A stretch of DNA of 64,000 nt, taken from positions 3,095,501 to 3,159,500 of the forward strand of contig NZ_CP053482.1 of NCBI RefSeq assembly GCF_016772315.1. Direction: 5' to 3'. Under the pieces are notes generated by a model. That model was not told the origin of the DNA, searched no databases, and saw only the letters and a program-made list of their open reading frames with translations. The stretch is from Thiothrix subterranea (GTDB taxonomy: Bacteria; Pseudomonadota; Gammaproteobacteria; Thiotrichales; Thiotrichaceae). The translations under genes were made by a program, and so were the position numbers. Positions 9,518-18,762 of this stretch are shown one piece after another. Every line of letters starts with the position of its first letter. The stretch's first letter is position 1.

Positions 9518-10285
9518 GTGGATTTGCAGGTACGCCATCGCTACATGCAGGCCATGGGAATTCCGGTGTGGATGCCGAAAACCCAATCTATTCCATTGCT
9601 CCCAGAAGAAAACCCCTCCCCAACCCTCCCCTTATCAGGGAAGGGAGCGAGGGAGATAGATTCTTTCTCCTCCCCTGATAAGGGGAGGTTGGGAGGGGTT
9701 TCTCTTGATTGTTCCCACATGAGCTGGCAAGACCTCCGCACCGCAGTCCAGTCCTGCACCCGTTGCGCCCTCAGCAAAACCCGCACCCAAACCGTGTTCG
9801 GCGCTGGCAATCAACAAGCTGCTTGGATGATCATCGGCGAAGCCCCCGGTGCGGAAGAAGACCGCCAAGGCGAGCCGTTCGTGGGCAAAGCCGGTCAATT
9901 GCTCAACAATATGTTGCTGGCGATCGGGATGCCGCGTGAAACCGTCTATATCGCCAATGTGCTTAAATGCCGCCCACCGAATAACCGCGACCCGCAAGCC
10001 GACGAATCCGCCAATTGCCGAGGTTACTTAGAGCGCCAAATTGCGTTGGTGAACCCTTCATTGATTCTGGTGGTCGGGCGCATTGCTGCGCAAAACCTGT
10101 TGCAAACCACCGCACCCTTGGCGCGTTTGCGCGGGCAAGAACACCGTGCGCCGGTTAGCGGTACGCCGGTCGTGGTCACGTATCACCCCGCGTATTTATT
10201 GCGCCAACCCTCTGATAAGCGTAAAGCTTGGCAGGATTTACTGTTTGCCCGCGAGGTCTTCGCCCGTCATGCTCCAACCCATTGA
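9518..10285 (+). CDS. Family-4 uracil-DNA glycosylase with in-frame palindrome insertion
   Basis: Iron-sulfur uracil-DNA glycosylase that removes uracil from DNA. The four cluster cysteines are C80, C83, C151 and C167, and the catalytic GEAPG motif is at 107-111, followed by GEPFVGKAGQLLN. The N-terminus (RHRYMQAMGIPVW) is the short conserved segment usual in gammaproteobacterial homologues. Between the two, residues ~31-61 are encoded by an inverted repeat (9611-9700), read through without frameshift, so this linker is longer and Pro/Gly-rich. GTG start at 9518, with GGGAG at 9502-9506 inside the end of leuA. It overlaps rimI by 17 bp. Confidence 0.85.
   Translation: MDLQVRHRYMQAMGIPVWMPKTQSIPLLPEENPSPTLPLSGKGAREIDSFSSPDKGRLGGVSLDCSHMSWQDLRTAVQSCTRCALSKTRTQTVFGAGNQQAAWMIIGEAPGAEEDRQGEPFVGKAGQLLNNMLLAIGMPRETVYIANVLKCRPPNNRDPQADESANCRGYLERQIALVNPSLILVVGRIAAQNLLQTTAPLARLRGQEHRAPVSGTPVVVTYHPAYLLRQPSDKRKAWQDLLFAREVFARHAPTH
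9611..9700. repeat. REP/MITE-like inverted repeat inside the glycosylase gene
   Basis: Two ~29-bp arms (9611-9640 and 9672-9700) built from AACCCCTCCC...CTTATCAGGG are inverted copies differing by two single-base indels and enclose ~30 bp. The 90-bp element is a multiple of three and is translated in frame. Its style (CCCTCCCCAACCC) resembles intergenic palindromes, such as the one at 46444-46481. Confidence 0.75.
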
Positions 10286-10736
10286 ACCGGATTTTTTACC
10301 GCTACGCCCCATGACCTTGAACGATTTGGATGCGGTCATGGCGCTGGAGTTGCGGGCGTATCCCTTCCCTTGGACACGCGCTATTTTCAGCGATTGCTTA
10401 AAACACGGCTATTCCGGTTGGTTATATGAGCAAGATGGGCGGTTGCAAGGCTATGCCATGCTGATGTTTGTGCTGGATGAAATGCATTTGCTGAATATTT
10501 GCATTGCGCCTGAGCAGCAAGGTCAAGGTTTGGGCAGTGGTTTGCTGAAAACGCTGGAACATATTGCGGGTACATTCAATGCCGAAACCTGTTTTTTGGA
10601 AGTGCGTCAGTCAAACTTTGCGGCGATTCACTTGTATTTGAATGCGGGTTTTAATGAGGTCGGGCTGCGGAAAGGCTATTACCAGACCGAATTTGGGCGT
10701 GAAGATGGCATTGTCATGGCAAAAACCCTGTTCTAA
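10269..10736 (+). CDS. rimI: Ribosomal protein S18 alanine N-acetyltransferase
   Basis: GNAT enzyme that acetylates the N-terminal alanine of ribosomal protein S18. It has 155 aa (family ~150). The acetyl-CoA-binding loop is visible as IAPEQQGQGLGSGLLKTL (~88-105), followed by LEVRQSNFAAIHLYLNAGF and the conserved C-terminal GYYQT. The ATG at 10269 lies in the end of the glycosylase gene; a longer upstream frame lacks family similarity. The glycosylase-rimI arrangement is common in gammaproteobacteria. Confidence 0.88.
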   Translation: MLQPIEPDFLPLRPMTLNDLDAVMALELRAYPFPWTRAIFSDCLKHGYSGWLYEQDGRLQGYAMLMFVLDEMHLLNICIAPEQQGQGLGSGLLKTLEHIAGTFNAETCFLEVRQSNFAAIHLYLNAGFNEVGLRKGYYQTEFGREDGIVMAKTLF

Positions 10737-10858
10737 GGTCTTGTAAAAAAATTGCGGATAGGGTGTGTATTGGCGCTTCGTAGTAGTATTATTGCCACTT
10801 TTATGGCAGGAGCTTGAGTAAACGTGTGGGTAAAACGGAATTTTAAAGGTCAGTCGCA

Positions 10859-12169
10859 ATGCTGACTCCAGACAACGCGGTGCATGTGCCGCCCGCCGTG
10901 CATCATATCCCCGCTGATAAAGTGTGCGGGCGTGCCAAAGATGTGATTCGGCGTTTGCAAAAAGCGGGTTACGAAGCCTATTTAGTGGGCGGTTGTGTCC
11001 GAGATTTATTGCTCGGCTTAGTCCCGAAAGATTTTGATATTGCGACCAGTGCGCACCCTGAAGAGATTCGGCGTTTGTTCAATTCCTGCCGTTTGATTGG
11101 GCGACGTTTTCGGTTAGCGCACATTTATTATGGGCGCGATTATTTGGAAGTGGCGACGTTCCGCGCACCCCACGATGACAGTGAGGATGGCGGTAAGGTT
11201 AACGATGCCGGGCGCATTATTCACGATAATGTCTATGGTACGTTGGAAGAGGACGTGTGGCGGCGTGATTTCACCATCAATGCGTTGTTTTACGACCCGA
11301 TTAGCGATGAGTTGCTGGATTTTGTCGGCGGCTTGGATGATTTGCGTAACGGCAAAATCCGTTTGCTGGGCAACCCCGAACAGCGCTTTCGTGAAGACCC
11401 GGTACGGTTGTTGCGGGCGGTGCGGTTTGCGGCAAAATTGAATTTTGAAATTGAACCCGCCACCTTGGCGTGTGTACGTCCGATGGGGATTTTGCTGGAA
11501 GGCGTGTCTTCGGCGCGTTTGTTCGATGAAATCATTAAGCTGCTGCACAGCGGTTGTGGTTGGAACACTTTCCGGTTATTGCGTGAATACAATTTGCTGG
11601 AATACTTATTGCCGCTGACTTACGAAAGCCTTGAAGACGACGACACCGGCAATTTCGAGCGCATGATTACGTTGTCGCTACAGAATACCGATCAGCGCTT
11701 GGCAGAAGGCAAATCGGTAATGCCCGCGTTTTTGTACGCGGTATTGTTGTGGCATGAAGTTTCGGTGGTGGCTGAAGAATTGCAGGCACGCGGAATGCCG
11801 GAACTTCAGGCAATGACGCAGGCGTCCGGCGATGCCTTGCACGATCAGGTGGATTTTACCGCCGTGCCGCGCCGTTACAGCAATATTACCCGCGAAATTT
11901 GGTTATTGCAGTCGCGTTTCCGTTACCGTGATATTCGCCGTGCTACGACCTTGCTTACCAATCCGCGTTTTCGGGCGGCGTATGATTTCATGTGCTTACG
12001 CGCTGAAGCCGGTGAGCCAGTCGATGATGATGCGGAATGGTGGACGGCGTTCCAGAGCGCTACGCACGAAGAGCGCGAAGCCATGTGCAAAGGCGCGGCA
12101 ATCAAAGGCAGTTTGCGCCGCCGTAAAAAACGCCGCAAACCTAACGCTGTGATCAAATCCGCTTCATGA
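10859..12169 (+). CDS. pcnB: Poly(A) polymerase I
   Basis: Adds 3' poly(A) tails to RNA and promotes its decay. The class II nucleotidyltransferase head shows VGGCVRDLLLG (~43-53) and the catalytic KDFDIAT dyad (~58-64). RRDFTINALFYD and the RNA-binding neck RFREDPVRLLRAVRFAAKL (~175-195) are typical. At 436 aa it is a little shorter than E. coli PcnB (~465). It ends in a basic arginine/lysine tail (RRRKKRRK) that distinguishes PcnB from CCA-adding enzyme. The stop overlaps the folK start (ATGA), so the two are translationally coupled, as in E. coli. Confidence 0.93.
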   Translation: MLTPDNAVHVPPAVHHIPADKVCGRAKDVIRRLQKAGYEAYLVGGCVRDLLLGLVPKDFDIATSAHPEEIRRLFNSCRLIGRRFRLAHIYYGRDYLEVATFRAPHDDSEDGGKVNDAGRIIHDNVYGTLEEDVWRRDFTINALFYDPISDELLDFVGGLDDLRNGKIRLLGNPEQRFREDPVRLLRAVRFAAKLNFEIEPATLACVRPMGILLEGVSSARLFDEIIKLLHSGCGWNTFRLLREYNLLEYLLPLTYESLEDDDTGNFERMITLSLQNTDQRLAEGKSVMPAFLYAVLLWHEVSVVAEELQARGMPELQAMTQASGDALHDQVDFTAVPRRYSNITREIWLLQSRFRYRDIRRATTLLTNPRFRAAYDFMCLRAEAGEPVDDDAEWWTAFQSATHEEREAMCKGAAIKGSLRRRKKRRKPNAVIKSAS

Positions 12170-12663
12170 CGCCAGTGCTTTGCTACATTGGTTTAGGCAG
12201 CAATCTGGGTAATCCGGTGGCGAATTTGCACTCGGCACTGAAACACTTGGCGGGCGCAGAAGGCGTGGAATTGCGGGGCGTATCGCGCTTTTACACCAGC
12301 AAACCGATGGGGCCGCAAGATCAACCGGATTATGTGAATGCGGTCGCGGGTGTACTGACGCAGCTTCCTGCCCACGCTTTATTGCAAACCTTATTCGCAG
12401 TGGAACGGGCGCACGGGCGGGTACGGAATGCGGCCTTGCGTTGGGGACCGCGTACCCTTGATCTCGATTTATTGCTGTACGGCGATGCGATGATTGATAC
12501 GCCTGATTTGCGAATTCCTCATCCCGGTATCGGTGAACGCTCGTTTGTGGTGCTACCCTTGCTGGATCTTGCGCCGCATCGAGTGTTACCGGATGGGCGC
12601 AGTTTGTCCGCTTGCCGGGCGGCATTGGCGTGTGATGATCTTTATCCACTCACGCTCGGTTGA
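12166..12663 (+). CDS. folK: 6-hydroxymethyl-7,8-dihydropterin pyrophosphokinase
   Basis: Folate-pathway enzyme transferring pyrophosphate from ATP to 6-hydroxymethyldihydropterin. It has 165 aa (family ~160). The N-terminus YIGLGSNLGNP, the substrate loop FYTSKPMGPQDQPDYVNAV and the metal-binding RTLDLDLLLYGD, with two catalytic aspartates, are all present, as is the final PHPGIGERSFV. It is coupled to pcnB by a 4-bp ATGA overlap and converges on the RND pump gene with a 22-bp tail overlap. Confidence 0.95.
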   Translation: MTPVLCYIGLGSNLGNPVANLHSALKHLAGAEGVELRGVSRFYTSKPMGPQDQPDYVNAVAGVLTQLPAHALLQTLFAVERAHGRVRNAALRWGPRTLDLDLLLYGDAMIDTPDLRIPHPGIGERSFVVLPLLDLAPHRVLPDGRSLSACRAALACDDLYPLTLG

Positions 12664-15600
12664 ACGGTTTCATTAAACGCCGCTTTGCCTTTGCTCAGTT
12701 TGAACCACACCGTATACAGCGCCGGTAAAAACAGCAGCGTTAGCACTGTCGCCACCAATAAGCCGCCCATAATCGCAATCGCCATTGGCCCAAAGAAAAC
12801 GCTTTCCGACAAGGGAATCATCGCCAAAATCGCGGCGAGGGCGGTGAGCATAATGGGGCGGAAACGCACTACCGCCGCTTCAATTACGGCTTCACGCGGC
12901 ACAAACCCCGCGTCAATATTGCGCTCGATTTGATCCAGTAAAATCACCGAGTTGCGCATAATCATGCCGGAAAGCGCAATCGTTCCCAGCATGGCAACAA
13001 ACCCGAACGGGCGATCAAACAGCAGCAAAAACAGCGTGACCCCAATCAAGCCAAACGGTGCCGTCAACACCACCATAATAACGCGCTGGAAACTTTGTAA
13101 TTGAATCATCAGCAGCGTGAGCACTACCACGATGAAAAGCGGGAAACCTGCGCCGATGGATTCATTGCCTTTGGCACTTTCTTCCACCGCGCCGCCGATT
13201 TCCAGCTTGTAGCCCAGTGGCAAGTTGGCACGAATTTCACCCAAACGCGCTTCAACTTCCGTGGTCACGGTGGGTGCTTGAATCTTGCTGTAAATATCGC
13301 CGCGCACCATTATGGTACGGGTGCGATTTCGATGCCAGAGAATGCCTTCTTCCTGCACGTAGTCGATGGTTGCCAGTTGCGATAGAGGAACGGTATTGCC
13401 GGTGTTGGTGGGTACATTCAGCCCCGCAAGGCGCGAGAGCAAATCACGTTCGCCTTCCGTTCCGCGCAACAGAATCGGGATGGTTTGATCTTGCTCGCGG
13501 AATTCGCCAATCGGTGTGCCGCTCAAGGTGCTTTGCAGCAATTGCGAGAGCGCGGATTGCGTTACCCCAAGGCTGATGGCTTTGGCGGTATCGAGTTTCA
13601 GGCGAATCGCTTTGCTGCGCTCGTTCCAGTCGAGATGCACATTCACCAAGTGCGGATTGGCACGCATGACGGTGGCGACTTGTTCGCCGAGTTCGCGCAA
13701 TTGCCACAAATCGTCACCCGATACACGGAATTGCACGGGGTAGCCAACCGGCGGGCCATTTTCCAAACGAATCACCCGCCCACGAGCCAAGCCAAACGTG
13801 GGGCTATTGTCCAACAGGTCAATGAGTTTGCTGCGCAAGGCTTCGCGGTCGGCGATGCTTTTGGTGGTAATCACGAATTGCGCAAAACTGGGGGAGGGCA
13901 GTTGTTGATCCAACGGCAGATAGAAACGCGGTGCGCCATTGCCGACATACGCGGCAAAGTTTTCGATGTGTTCTTGTTGGGTGTCGAGGTATTGCTCCAG
14001 CTTGCGGGTTTCGGCTTCGGTGGCTTGCAGTGAAGAACCTTCGGGCAGTTTTAAATCCACCACCAATTCCATGCGGGTGGAGTCTGGGAAAAACTGCTGC
14101 TGTACGAACTGAAACATGAAAATTGACCCGGCAAAGGTCGCCACTGTCAGCACAATAACGATTAATGGGTAAGCGACGCAGGCTTTGATCAAGCCGCGAA
14201 ATCCGCGATAGAAGCGCGTGGCAAGTTTGGATTCGTGATGCTGGTGTTGTCTTTCTGGCAACAACTTATACCCCAAATACGGAATCACGATCACCGCGAC
14301 AAACCACGAAATCACCAAAGCAATTGTGACCACTTCAAAAATCGAGCGGGTGTATTCCCCCACGGAGGATTGCGCGGTGGCAATCGGCAAGAACCCGGCG
14401 GCAGTGACTAACGTCCCCGTCAACATTGGAAACGCGGTGGTGGTGTAGGCAAAGCTGGCGGCTCTGACCCGATCCCAGCCTTCTTCCATTTTCACCAGCA
14501 TGACTTCGATGGCGATAATCGCATCATCCACCAGCAAACCCAGCGCGAGTACCAGCGACCCCAGTGAAATTTTGTGTAAACCAATCCCGAATAAGTGCAT
14601 GACGAAAAACGTGGCTGCCAATACCAACGGAATCGAAAGAGCCACGACTGCCCCAGCTCGCATTCCCAAGCTCAAAAAGCTGACGGCGAGCACGATAATC
14701 ACCGCTTCCGCCACGACTTTGAGGAATTCATTGATGGAGCGTTTCACCGCCGTGGGCTGGTCGTTGACGCGGTGTAATTCCATGCCGACCGGCAATTGGC
14801 TTTCGATGCGTACCAGTGCCGCATCCAGCGATTTCCCCAGCGCAATAATGTCGCCGCCTTTGCGCATGGAAATCCCAATCCCCAAGGCTTCTTGCCCTTG
14901 ATAGCGGAAGGTGGAATGGGGCGGGTCGGCATAGCCGCGTGTGACGTCGGCGACTTCATGCAAGCGCAGAGTGCGATTGCCAATCGTGATCGGTAAGTTG
15001 CGAATGTCTTCAAGGTCGCTGAACGTACCGGCTGGGCGCACATAAATGCGGTCGGTAGCGGTATTGTAAGCGCCAACGGCAGCGATGGCGTTTTGCGCTT
15101 GCAGCACATCGACCAGTTGTTGCACGCTAAAGCCGAGGTTTGCCAGTTTGCTGTTGGCAAGGGTGATGGTGACGCGCTCTTCTTGTTCGCCAATGCTGAG
15201 GATTTTTGCCACGTCTTTGACCAATAGCAGTTCTTTGCGAATGCCATCCGCTGCGTCACGCAATTGCGCAAAGCTGAAACCGTCGCCGGTCAGGGCAAAA
15301 ATATTGCCGTAAGTTTCCCCGAATTCGTCGTTGAACAGTGGCCCCACCACGCCTTGTGGCAAGGTATGGCGCATGTCATTCACCCGTTTGCGAATGTCGT
15401 AAAACATATCGGGCATGGCGGCAGAAGGCGCATCATCTTTGGCGATAACGAAGATATTGGTTTCGCCGGGGCGGGAAAAGCTGCGCACAATATCGACATG
15501 CGCGGTTTCAAGAATGACTTTTTCGATGCGTTCAGTGACTTGTGACTCGATTTCCTGTGCGGTTGCGCCTGACCAATAGGCTTGCACCAGCATGACTTTA

Positions 15601-15734
15601 AAAGTGAAAGGCGGGTCTTCCGATTGCCCCAGTTTGGTGTAGCCGAAAACACCCAGCCCTAAGGTGAGTACCATTAGGTATAAAACAAAGTTGCGGTGGC
15701 GTAACGCCCAAGCCGAGAGGTTGAAACTGCTCAT
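12642..15734 (-). CDS. RND efflux pump inner-membrane transporter
   Basis: Proton-driven multidrug or solvent efflux transporter of 1030 aa, with the RND pattern of 12 membrane helices and two large periplasmic loops. The N-terminus is FNLSAWALRHRNFVLYL. The proton-relay aspartate pair lies in GLLVDDAIIAIE (~400), and the GSLVLALG and LSGMIMRNSVILLDQIE helices are typical. It starts with an ATGA overlap on the membrane fusion protein gene and is the last gene of tetR-MFP-RND. No outer-membrane TolC partner lies nearby, so it likely recruits a TolC encoded elsewhere. The substrate is unknown. Confidence 0.92.
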   Translation of the reverse strand: MSSFNLSAWALRHRNFVLYLMVLTLGLGVFGYTKLGQSEDPPFTFKVMLVQAYWSGATAQEIESQVTERIEKVILETAHVDIVRSFSRPGETNIFVIAKDDAPSAAMPDMFYDIRKRVNDMRHTLPQGVVGPLFNDEFGETYGNIFALTGDGFSFAQLRDAADGIRKELLLVKDVAKILSIGEQEERVTITLANSKLANLGFSVQQLVDVLQAQNAIAAVGAYNTATDRIYVRPAGTFSDLEDIRNLPITIGNRTLRLHEVADVTRGYADPPHSTFRYQGQEALGIGISMRKGGDIIALGKSLDAALVRIESQLPVGMELHRVNDQPTAVKRSINEFLKVVAEAVIIVLAVSFLSLGMRAGAVVALSIPLVLAATFFVMHLFGIGLHKISLGSLVLALGLLVDDAIIAIEVMLVKMEEGWDRVRAASFAYTTTAFPMLTGTLVTAAGFLPIATAQSSVGEYTRSIFEVVTIALVISWFVAVIVIPYLGYKLLPERQHQHHESKLATRFYRGFRGLIKACVAYPLIVIVLTVATFAGSIFMFQFVQQQFFPDSTRMELVVDLKLPEGSSLQATEAETRKLEQYLDTQQEHIENFAAYVGNGAPRFYLPLDQQLPSPSFAQFVITTKSIADREALRSKLIDLLDNSPTFGLARGRVIRLENGPPVGYPVQFRVSGDDLWQLRELGEQVATVMRANPHLVNVHLDWNERSKAIRLKLDTAKAISLGVTQSALSQLLQSTLSGTPIGEFREQDQTIPILLRGTEGERDLLSRLAGLNVPTNTGNTVPLSQLATIDYVQEEGILWHRNRTRTIMVRGDIYSKIQAPTVTTEVEARLGEIRANLPLGYKLEIGGAVEESAKGNESIGAGFPLFIVVVLTLLMIQLQSFQRVIMVVLTAPFGLIGVTLFLLLFDRPFGFVAMLGTIALSGMIMRNSVILLDQIERNIDAGFVPREAVIEAAVVRFRPIMLTALAAILAMIPLSESVFFGPMAIAIMGGLLVATVLTLLFLPALYTVWFKLSKGKAAFNETVQPSVSG

Positions 15735-16807
15735 GAGCCTGCCCCATCGTAAGGAATCGGGTTGATCACTTGCCCAGCATTGAGTTTGTGAACCCCAGCC
15801 GCAATCACTTTTGTGCCGACGGGTAGGTCGCTAATGCTAATACCGTCATGCTGATACGCCAGCACGGTGATGGGGCGTAATGTGACCTGATTATCCGCGC
15901 CGACGACCCACACCGCTGTTTGTTGCGCTTGCTGAAACAGTGCTGATGCGGGCAACCAACGTGCGGCTTGCGTGGCGCTGATGGGCAGCTTGACATCGGC
16001 GGTGACACCTAAACGCAAGCCATCGGGGGGATTCAGCAGGCTGATTTTGACCAGAAAACTGCGGGTGGCATCGGCGGCGGGGGAAATTTCGCGTACTTTG
16101 CCTTGCAGGACTTTATCCGGCTGTGACCACAGGGTAATGTCAGTCAGTGTGCCGGTTTGCAAGGTTTGTGCGGTGGTTTCACCGACACGGATGTGGACTT
16201 CGCGCTCGCCTGCGTAAGCAATGTGAACCACGGGCGTGCCAGCCGCAACGACTTGCCCCGCTTCGGTGTGGACTTGGGTGATAATGCCGTCTTTGTCCGC
16301 GACGAGTTCGGTGTAGCCTGCTTGATTGCCGCTGAGTTTGAGTTGGGCTTGGGCGGCGGTGACTCGCGCTTGGGCGGCATCGTGGGCGGCTTGGGCGTTA
16401 TCTAACGCAGATTGTCCGATGAATTGCTGGCGGTGCAATTCGCGGATACGGGTTAATTCGGCTTGGGCATTGGTGAGATCGGCTTCTGCGGCGGCGAGAT
16501 TGGCGCGGGTGCTGCTGAGATTCAGTGCGACGTCAGCGGTGTCGAGGCTGGCGAGGACTTGCCCAGCTTTGACGGTATCGCCGGGGTCGACGTGGCGTTT
16601 GATGACTTTGCCACCGACACGGAAAGCGAGATCGGCTTCTAGGCGTGCTTGGGTTTCGCCAGAAAAGGTTAGGGTGTTAGCGGTATGCGTGTCAGTGACC
16701 GTCCAAACTTGGGCGGGGCGGATGACGCTGGCGGTGGTTTCTGGCTCTTGACAGGCATTCAGTGTAAGGAGAAGTGCAATGCTTGACCATAATAGCGTGG
16801 GTTTCAT
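15731..16807 (-). CDS. RND efflux periplasmic adaptor (membrane fusion lipoprotein)
   Basis: Adaptor joining the RND pump to an outer-membrane channel. The chosen ATG (16807) gives 358 aa with a lipoprotein signal peptide (MKPTLLWSSIALLLTLNAC; lipobox LNAC, Cys19). Then come the biotinyl-lipoyl half-motifs (AFRVGGKVIKRHVDPGDTV), a long alpha-hairpin coiled coil (~90-160, Ala/Gln-rich) and a beta-barrel domain. The frame stays open upstream, but that extension overlaps tetR and is not protein-like. The start overlaps the tetR stop as TGATG and the stop overlaps the pump start. Confidence 0.9.
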   Translation of the reverse strand: MKPTLLWSSIALLLTLNACQEPETTASVIRPAQVWTVTDTHTANTLTFSGETQARLEADLAFRVGGKVIKRHVDPGDTVKAGQVLASLDTADVALNLSSTRANLAAAEADLTNAQAELTRIRELHRQQFIGQSALDNAQAAHDAAQARVTAAQAQLKLSGNQAGYTELVADKDGIITQVHTEAGQVVAAGTPVVHIAYAGEREVHIRVGETTAQTLQTGTLTDITLWSQPDKVLQGKVREISPAADATRSFLVKISLLNPPDGLRLGVTADVKLPISATQAARWLPASALFQQAQQTAVWVVGADNQVTLRPITVLAYQHDGISISDLPVGTKVIAAGVHKLNAGQVINPIPYDGAGS

Positions 16808-17445
16808 CAATGAATCTCCGGGGTGAGTGCGCCGCGCCAAAGGGATGTCAGGGCGGATTCGAGCATTTGTAAGTAATCGTCGGTGCAAGCGCATAGCAGT
16901 GAGCGCTCTTTCATCAGTTCTTTCAGGGGTGTCGGGCGCAGCAACTGCCATAAACCGATCAATAACGCATAGCTTTGCAGCATGAGGGCTTGCGTGGCTT
17001 GTGGGAAATGGTCGCGCAGTGCGGTGACGACTTCGGCTAATTGGGTGAAGGTGCGCTGTTCAAAGGCAAACGCAATATCAAGTGGAATTTGGCGTTCCAA
17101 CAAGCCATGGCACAACGTAGCAACCGGTAGAAAGGCGGGGAAATCCAGCAGAAATTGCCGTTGAATGCTGAACAAATCGTCTATGGTCATCGGAGGCGAT
17201 TGTTGGGCGCGTGCTTTTAAACGGCTAAAAAATGTAGCATTATGGCGCTCGTGAATGCCAAGGAATAGCTCTTCCTTGCTGCGGAAATACAGGTAGACCG
17301 TGCCTTTAGCAAGCCCTGCGGCGGTGGCGATGTCAGCGACATTGCACATGCGTTCAGGGTGGGTGAGCCAAAGCTGTTCGGCAGTATCAAGGATAGCTTC
17401 GCGGCGCAGTTCCTTGTCTTCGGGGTTGGTGGCACGGATTTGCAT
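16807..17445 (-). CDS. TetR-family repressor of the efflux operon
   Basis: A 212-aa repressor with an N-terminal helix-turn-helix (REAILDTAEQLWLTHP; VADIATAAGLAKGTVYLYF, ~residues 15-60) and a ligand-binding C-terminal helical domain. It is the first gene of the operon and overlaps the adaptor gene by one base, so it most likely represses its own operon from the 17446-17603 spacer. That spacer contains repeated GACCAGCAGTCATTT/AACTGACTACGGG-like elements suitable as operator, though the exact site is unclear. The ligand is unknown. Confidence 0.88.
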   Translation of the reverse strand: MQIRATNPEDKELRREAILDTAEQLWLTHPERMCNVADIATAAGLAKGTVYLYFRSKEELFLGIHERHNATFFSRLKARAQQSPPMTIDDLFSIQRQFLLDFPAFLPVATLCHGLLERQIPLDIAFAFEQRTFTQLAEVVTALRDHFPQATQALMLQSYALLIGLWQLLRPTPLKELMKERSLLCACTDDYLQMLESALTSLWRGALTPEIH

Positions 17446-17603
17446 GTAAATGACTGCTGGTCAGTTGTTTGTGAAGATTGTAAATGACCCGTAGTCAGTT
17501 GTCGAGTGTGTTGTTTGATTATGCTGCATTGTTGCAGAGATTGTTGCAGCCATGAATCAATGTTTGCAACAATGTGACGTGTGAGCTACCAGAGGTCTTT
17601 CCG

Positions 17604-18686
17604 ATGCTAACCGAACGGCAACAAACTATTCTTGGCGTATTTTTACAAAATCCTAGTGTCACCTTGAATGTTGGGGATTTGTTGCCCCATATTGAAGTGG
17701 GGCGTACTACCTTGTTCCGTGATCTGACGGTGATGGTCGGTATTGGTTTATTGCTGCCTGATGCTCCAACCCGCGCCCGTACCTATCGCTTGAATCCATC
17801 ATCGGCGGTTTACTTGCGTTGGGATTTGAGTCGCCCGCCCCAACAGCGCCTGCCAGTTTCATACAACCCTAAATTACTGGATGATTATCAACCGAATCAG
17901 ACGTTTTTGTTAAGTGCCACACAACGTGCCGAACTGATGCAAGTAGGCAATATTGCGGGTAGTGGCAAACCGGAACTAGGCAAAAACTACACCCGTTTGA
18001 TTGCTACCTTATTGATTGATTTGGCACATGCCTCCTCCAATCTGGAAAATGTACCGATTTCATGGCTTGATACCAAGACCTTGCTGGAATTTGGCGAACG
18101 CCCCGATGGGTTGGATGAAACGCAATTGCGTATCGTGCTGAACCATAAAGCAGCGATCAATCACCTAACGACCCATGCGGGTGATATGCACCTTTCCCGG
18201 TGGGATTTGTCTGACTTACACTCGCTGATTGCTGATGGATTGATTGCAGAAACTGCTGCGATTGGCAGATTGCGTAGCTGGGTTGTACGGTTTTCTGATA
18301 GCCGTTATTTGCCGCCCGATAATCCGTACCTGCTCAACGAGGCGTTTGAGGAATTTTGCCGTAAGGGGAGTGCTATTGCTGACCCTTACGAACAGGCGTT
18401 TTTCAGCATGACGTTTATCCCGTATCTGCAACCGTTTCAGGATGGCAATAAGCGCACTTCACGGCTGGCGATGAATATCCCGTTGTTGAAAAACTGCCTT
18501 GCGCCGTTTTCGTTTACCGATTTGCGCAAGCGGGATTACATGTTTGGGTTGTTGGCGTTTTATGAGCGGGGGCAACATGCGTTTCTGGCAGAGGCGTTTG
18601 TGGCGGCGTACCGGCAAACTGCGCCGCGTTACGCCGAGTTGTTGGGGTATGTGCAGGGTGGTGGGGTGTTGGGGACATTGACTTGA
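17604..18686 (+). CDS. Fic-domain protein with Gln in place of the catalytic His
   Basis: Fic enzymes transfer AMP or other nucleotide moieties to proteins. The 360 aa start with a winged-helix-like region (~1-65), then an inhibitory helix motif SxxxEN (S144-N149, class II autoinhibition), then the Fic core (~190-300). The catalytic motif reads LQPFQDGNKRTSR at 275-287: the usual His of HPFxDGN is Gln276, and GNGR is GNKR. I recall a related Fic subgroup with LQPFxDxNKR, so this may be a conserved variant rather than decay. The ATG at 17604 has AGAGG (17591-17595) upstream. It sits alone at the edge of an accessory region. Confidence 0.8.
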   Translation: MLTERQQTILGVFLQNPSVTLNVGDLLPHIEVGRTTLFRDLTVMVGIGLLLPDAPTRARTYRLNPSSAVYLRWDLSRPPQQRLPVSYNPKLLDDYQPNQTFLLSATQRAELMQVGNIAGSGKPELGKNYTRLIATLLIDLAHASSNLENVPISWLDTKTLLEFGERPDGLDETQLRIVLNHKAAINHLTTHAGDMHLSRWDLSDLHSLIADGLIAETAAIGRLRSWVVRFSDSRYLPPDNPYLLNEAFEEFCRKGSAIADPYEQAFFSMTFIPYLQPFQDGNKRTSRLAMNIPLLKNCLAPFSFTDLRKRDYMFGLLAFYERGQHAFLAEAFVAAYRQTAPRYAELLGYVQGGGVLGTLT

Positions 18687-18762
18687 TTTTTGTTGGGTAT
18701 GTCAGACAGCGTCAAGGTGTGGGCAAGTCTGCTATTATTGTCAAAACGGTAGGAGACAAACG

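Noticed and set aside
12164-12649. 161-residue minus-strand frame opposite folK
   Set aside because: folK is complete and recognisable on the plus strand; the minus frame has no family features.
13485-14033. 182-residue plus-strand frame within the RND gene
   Set aside because: Antisense shadow of the efflux pump gene.
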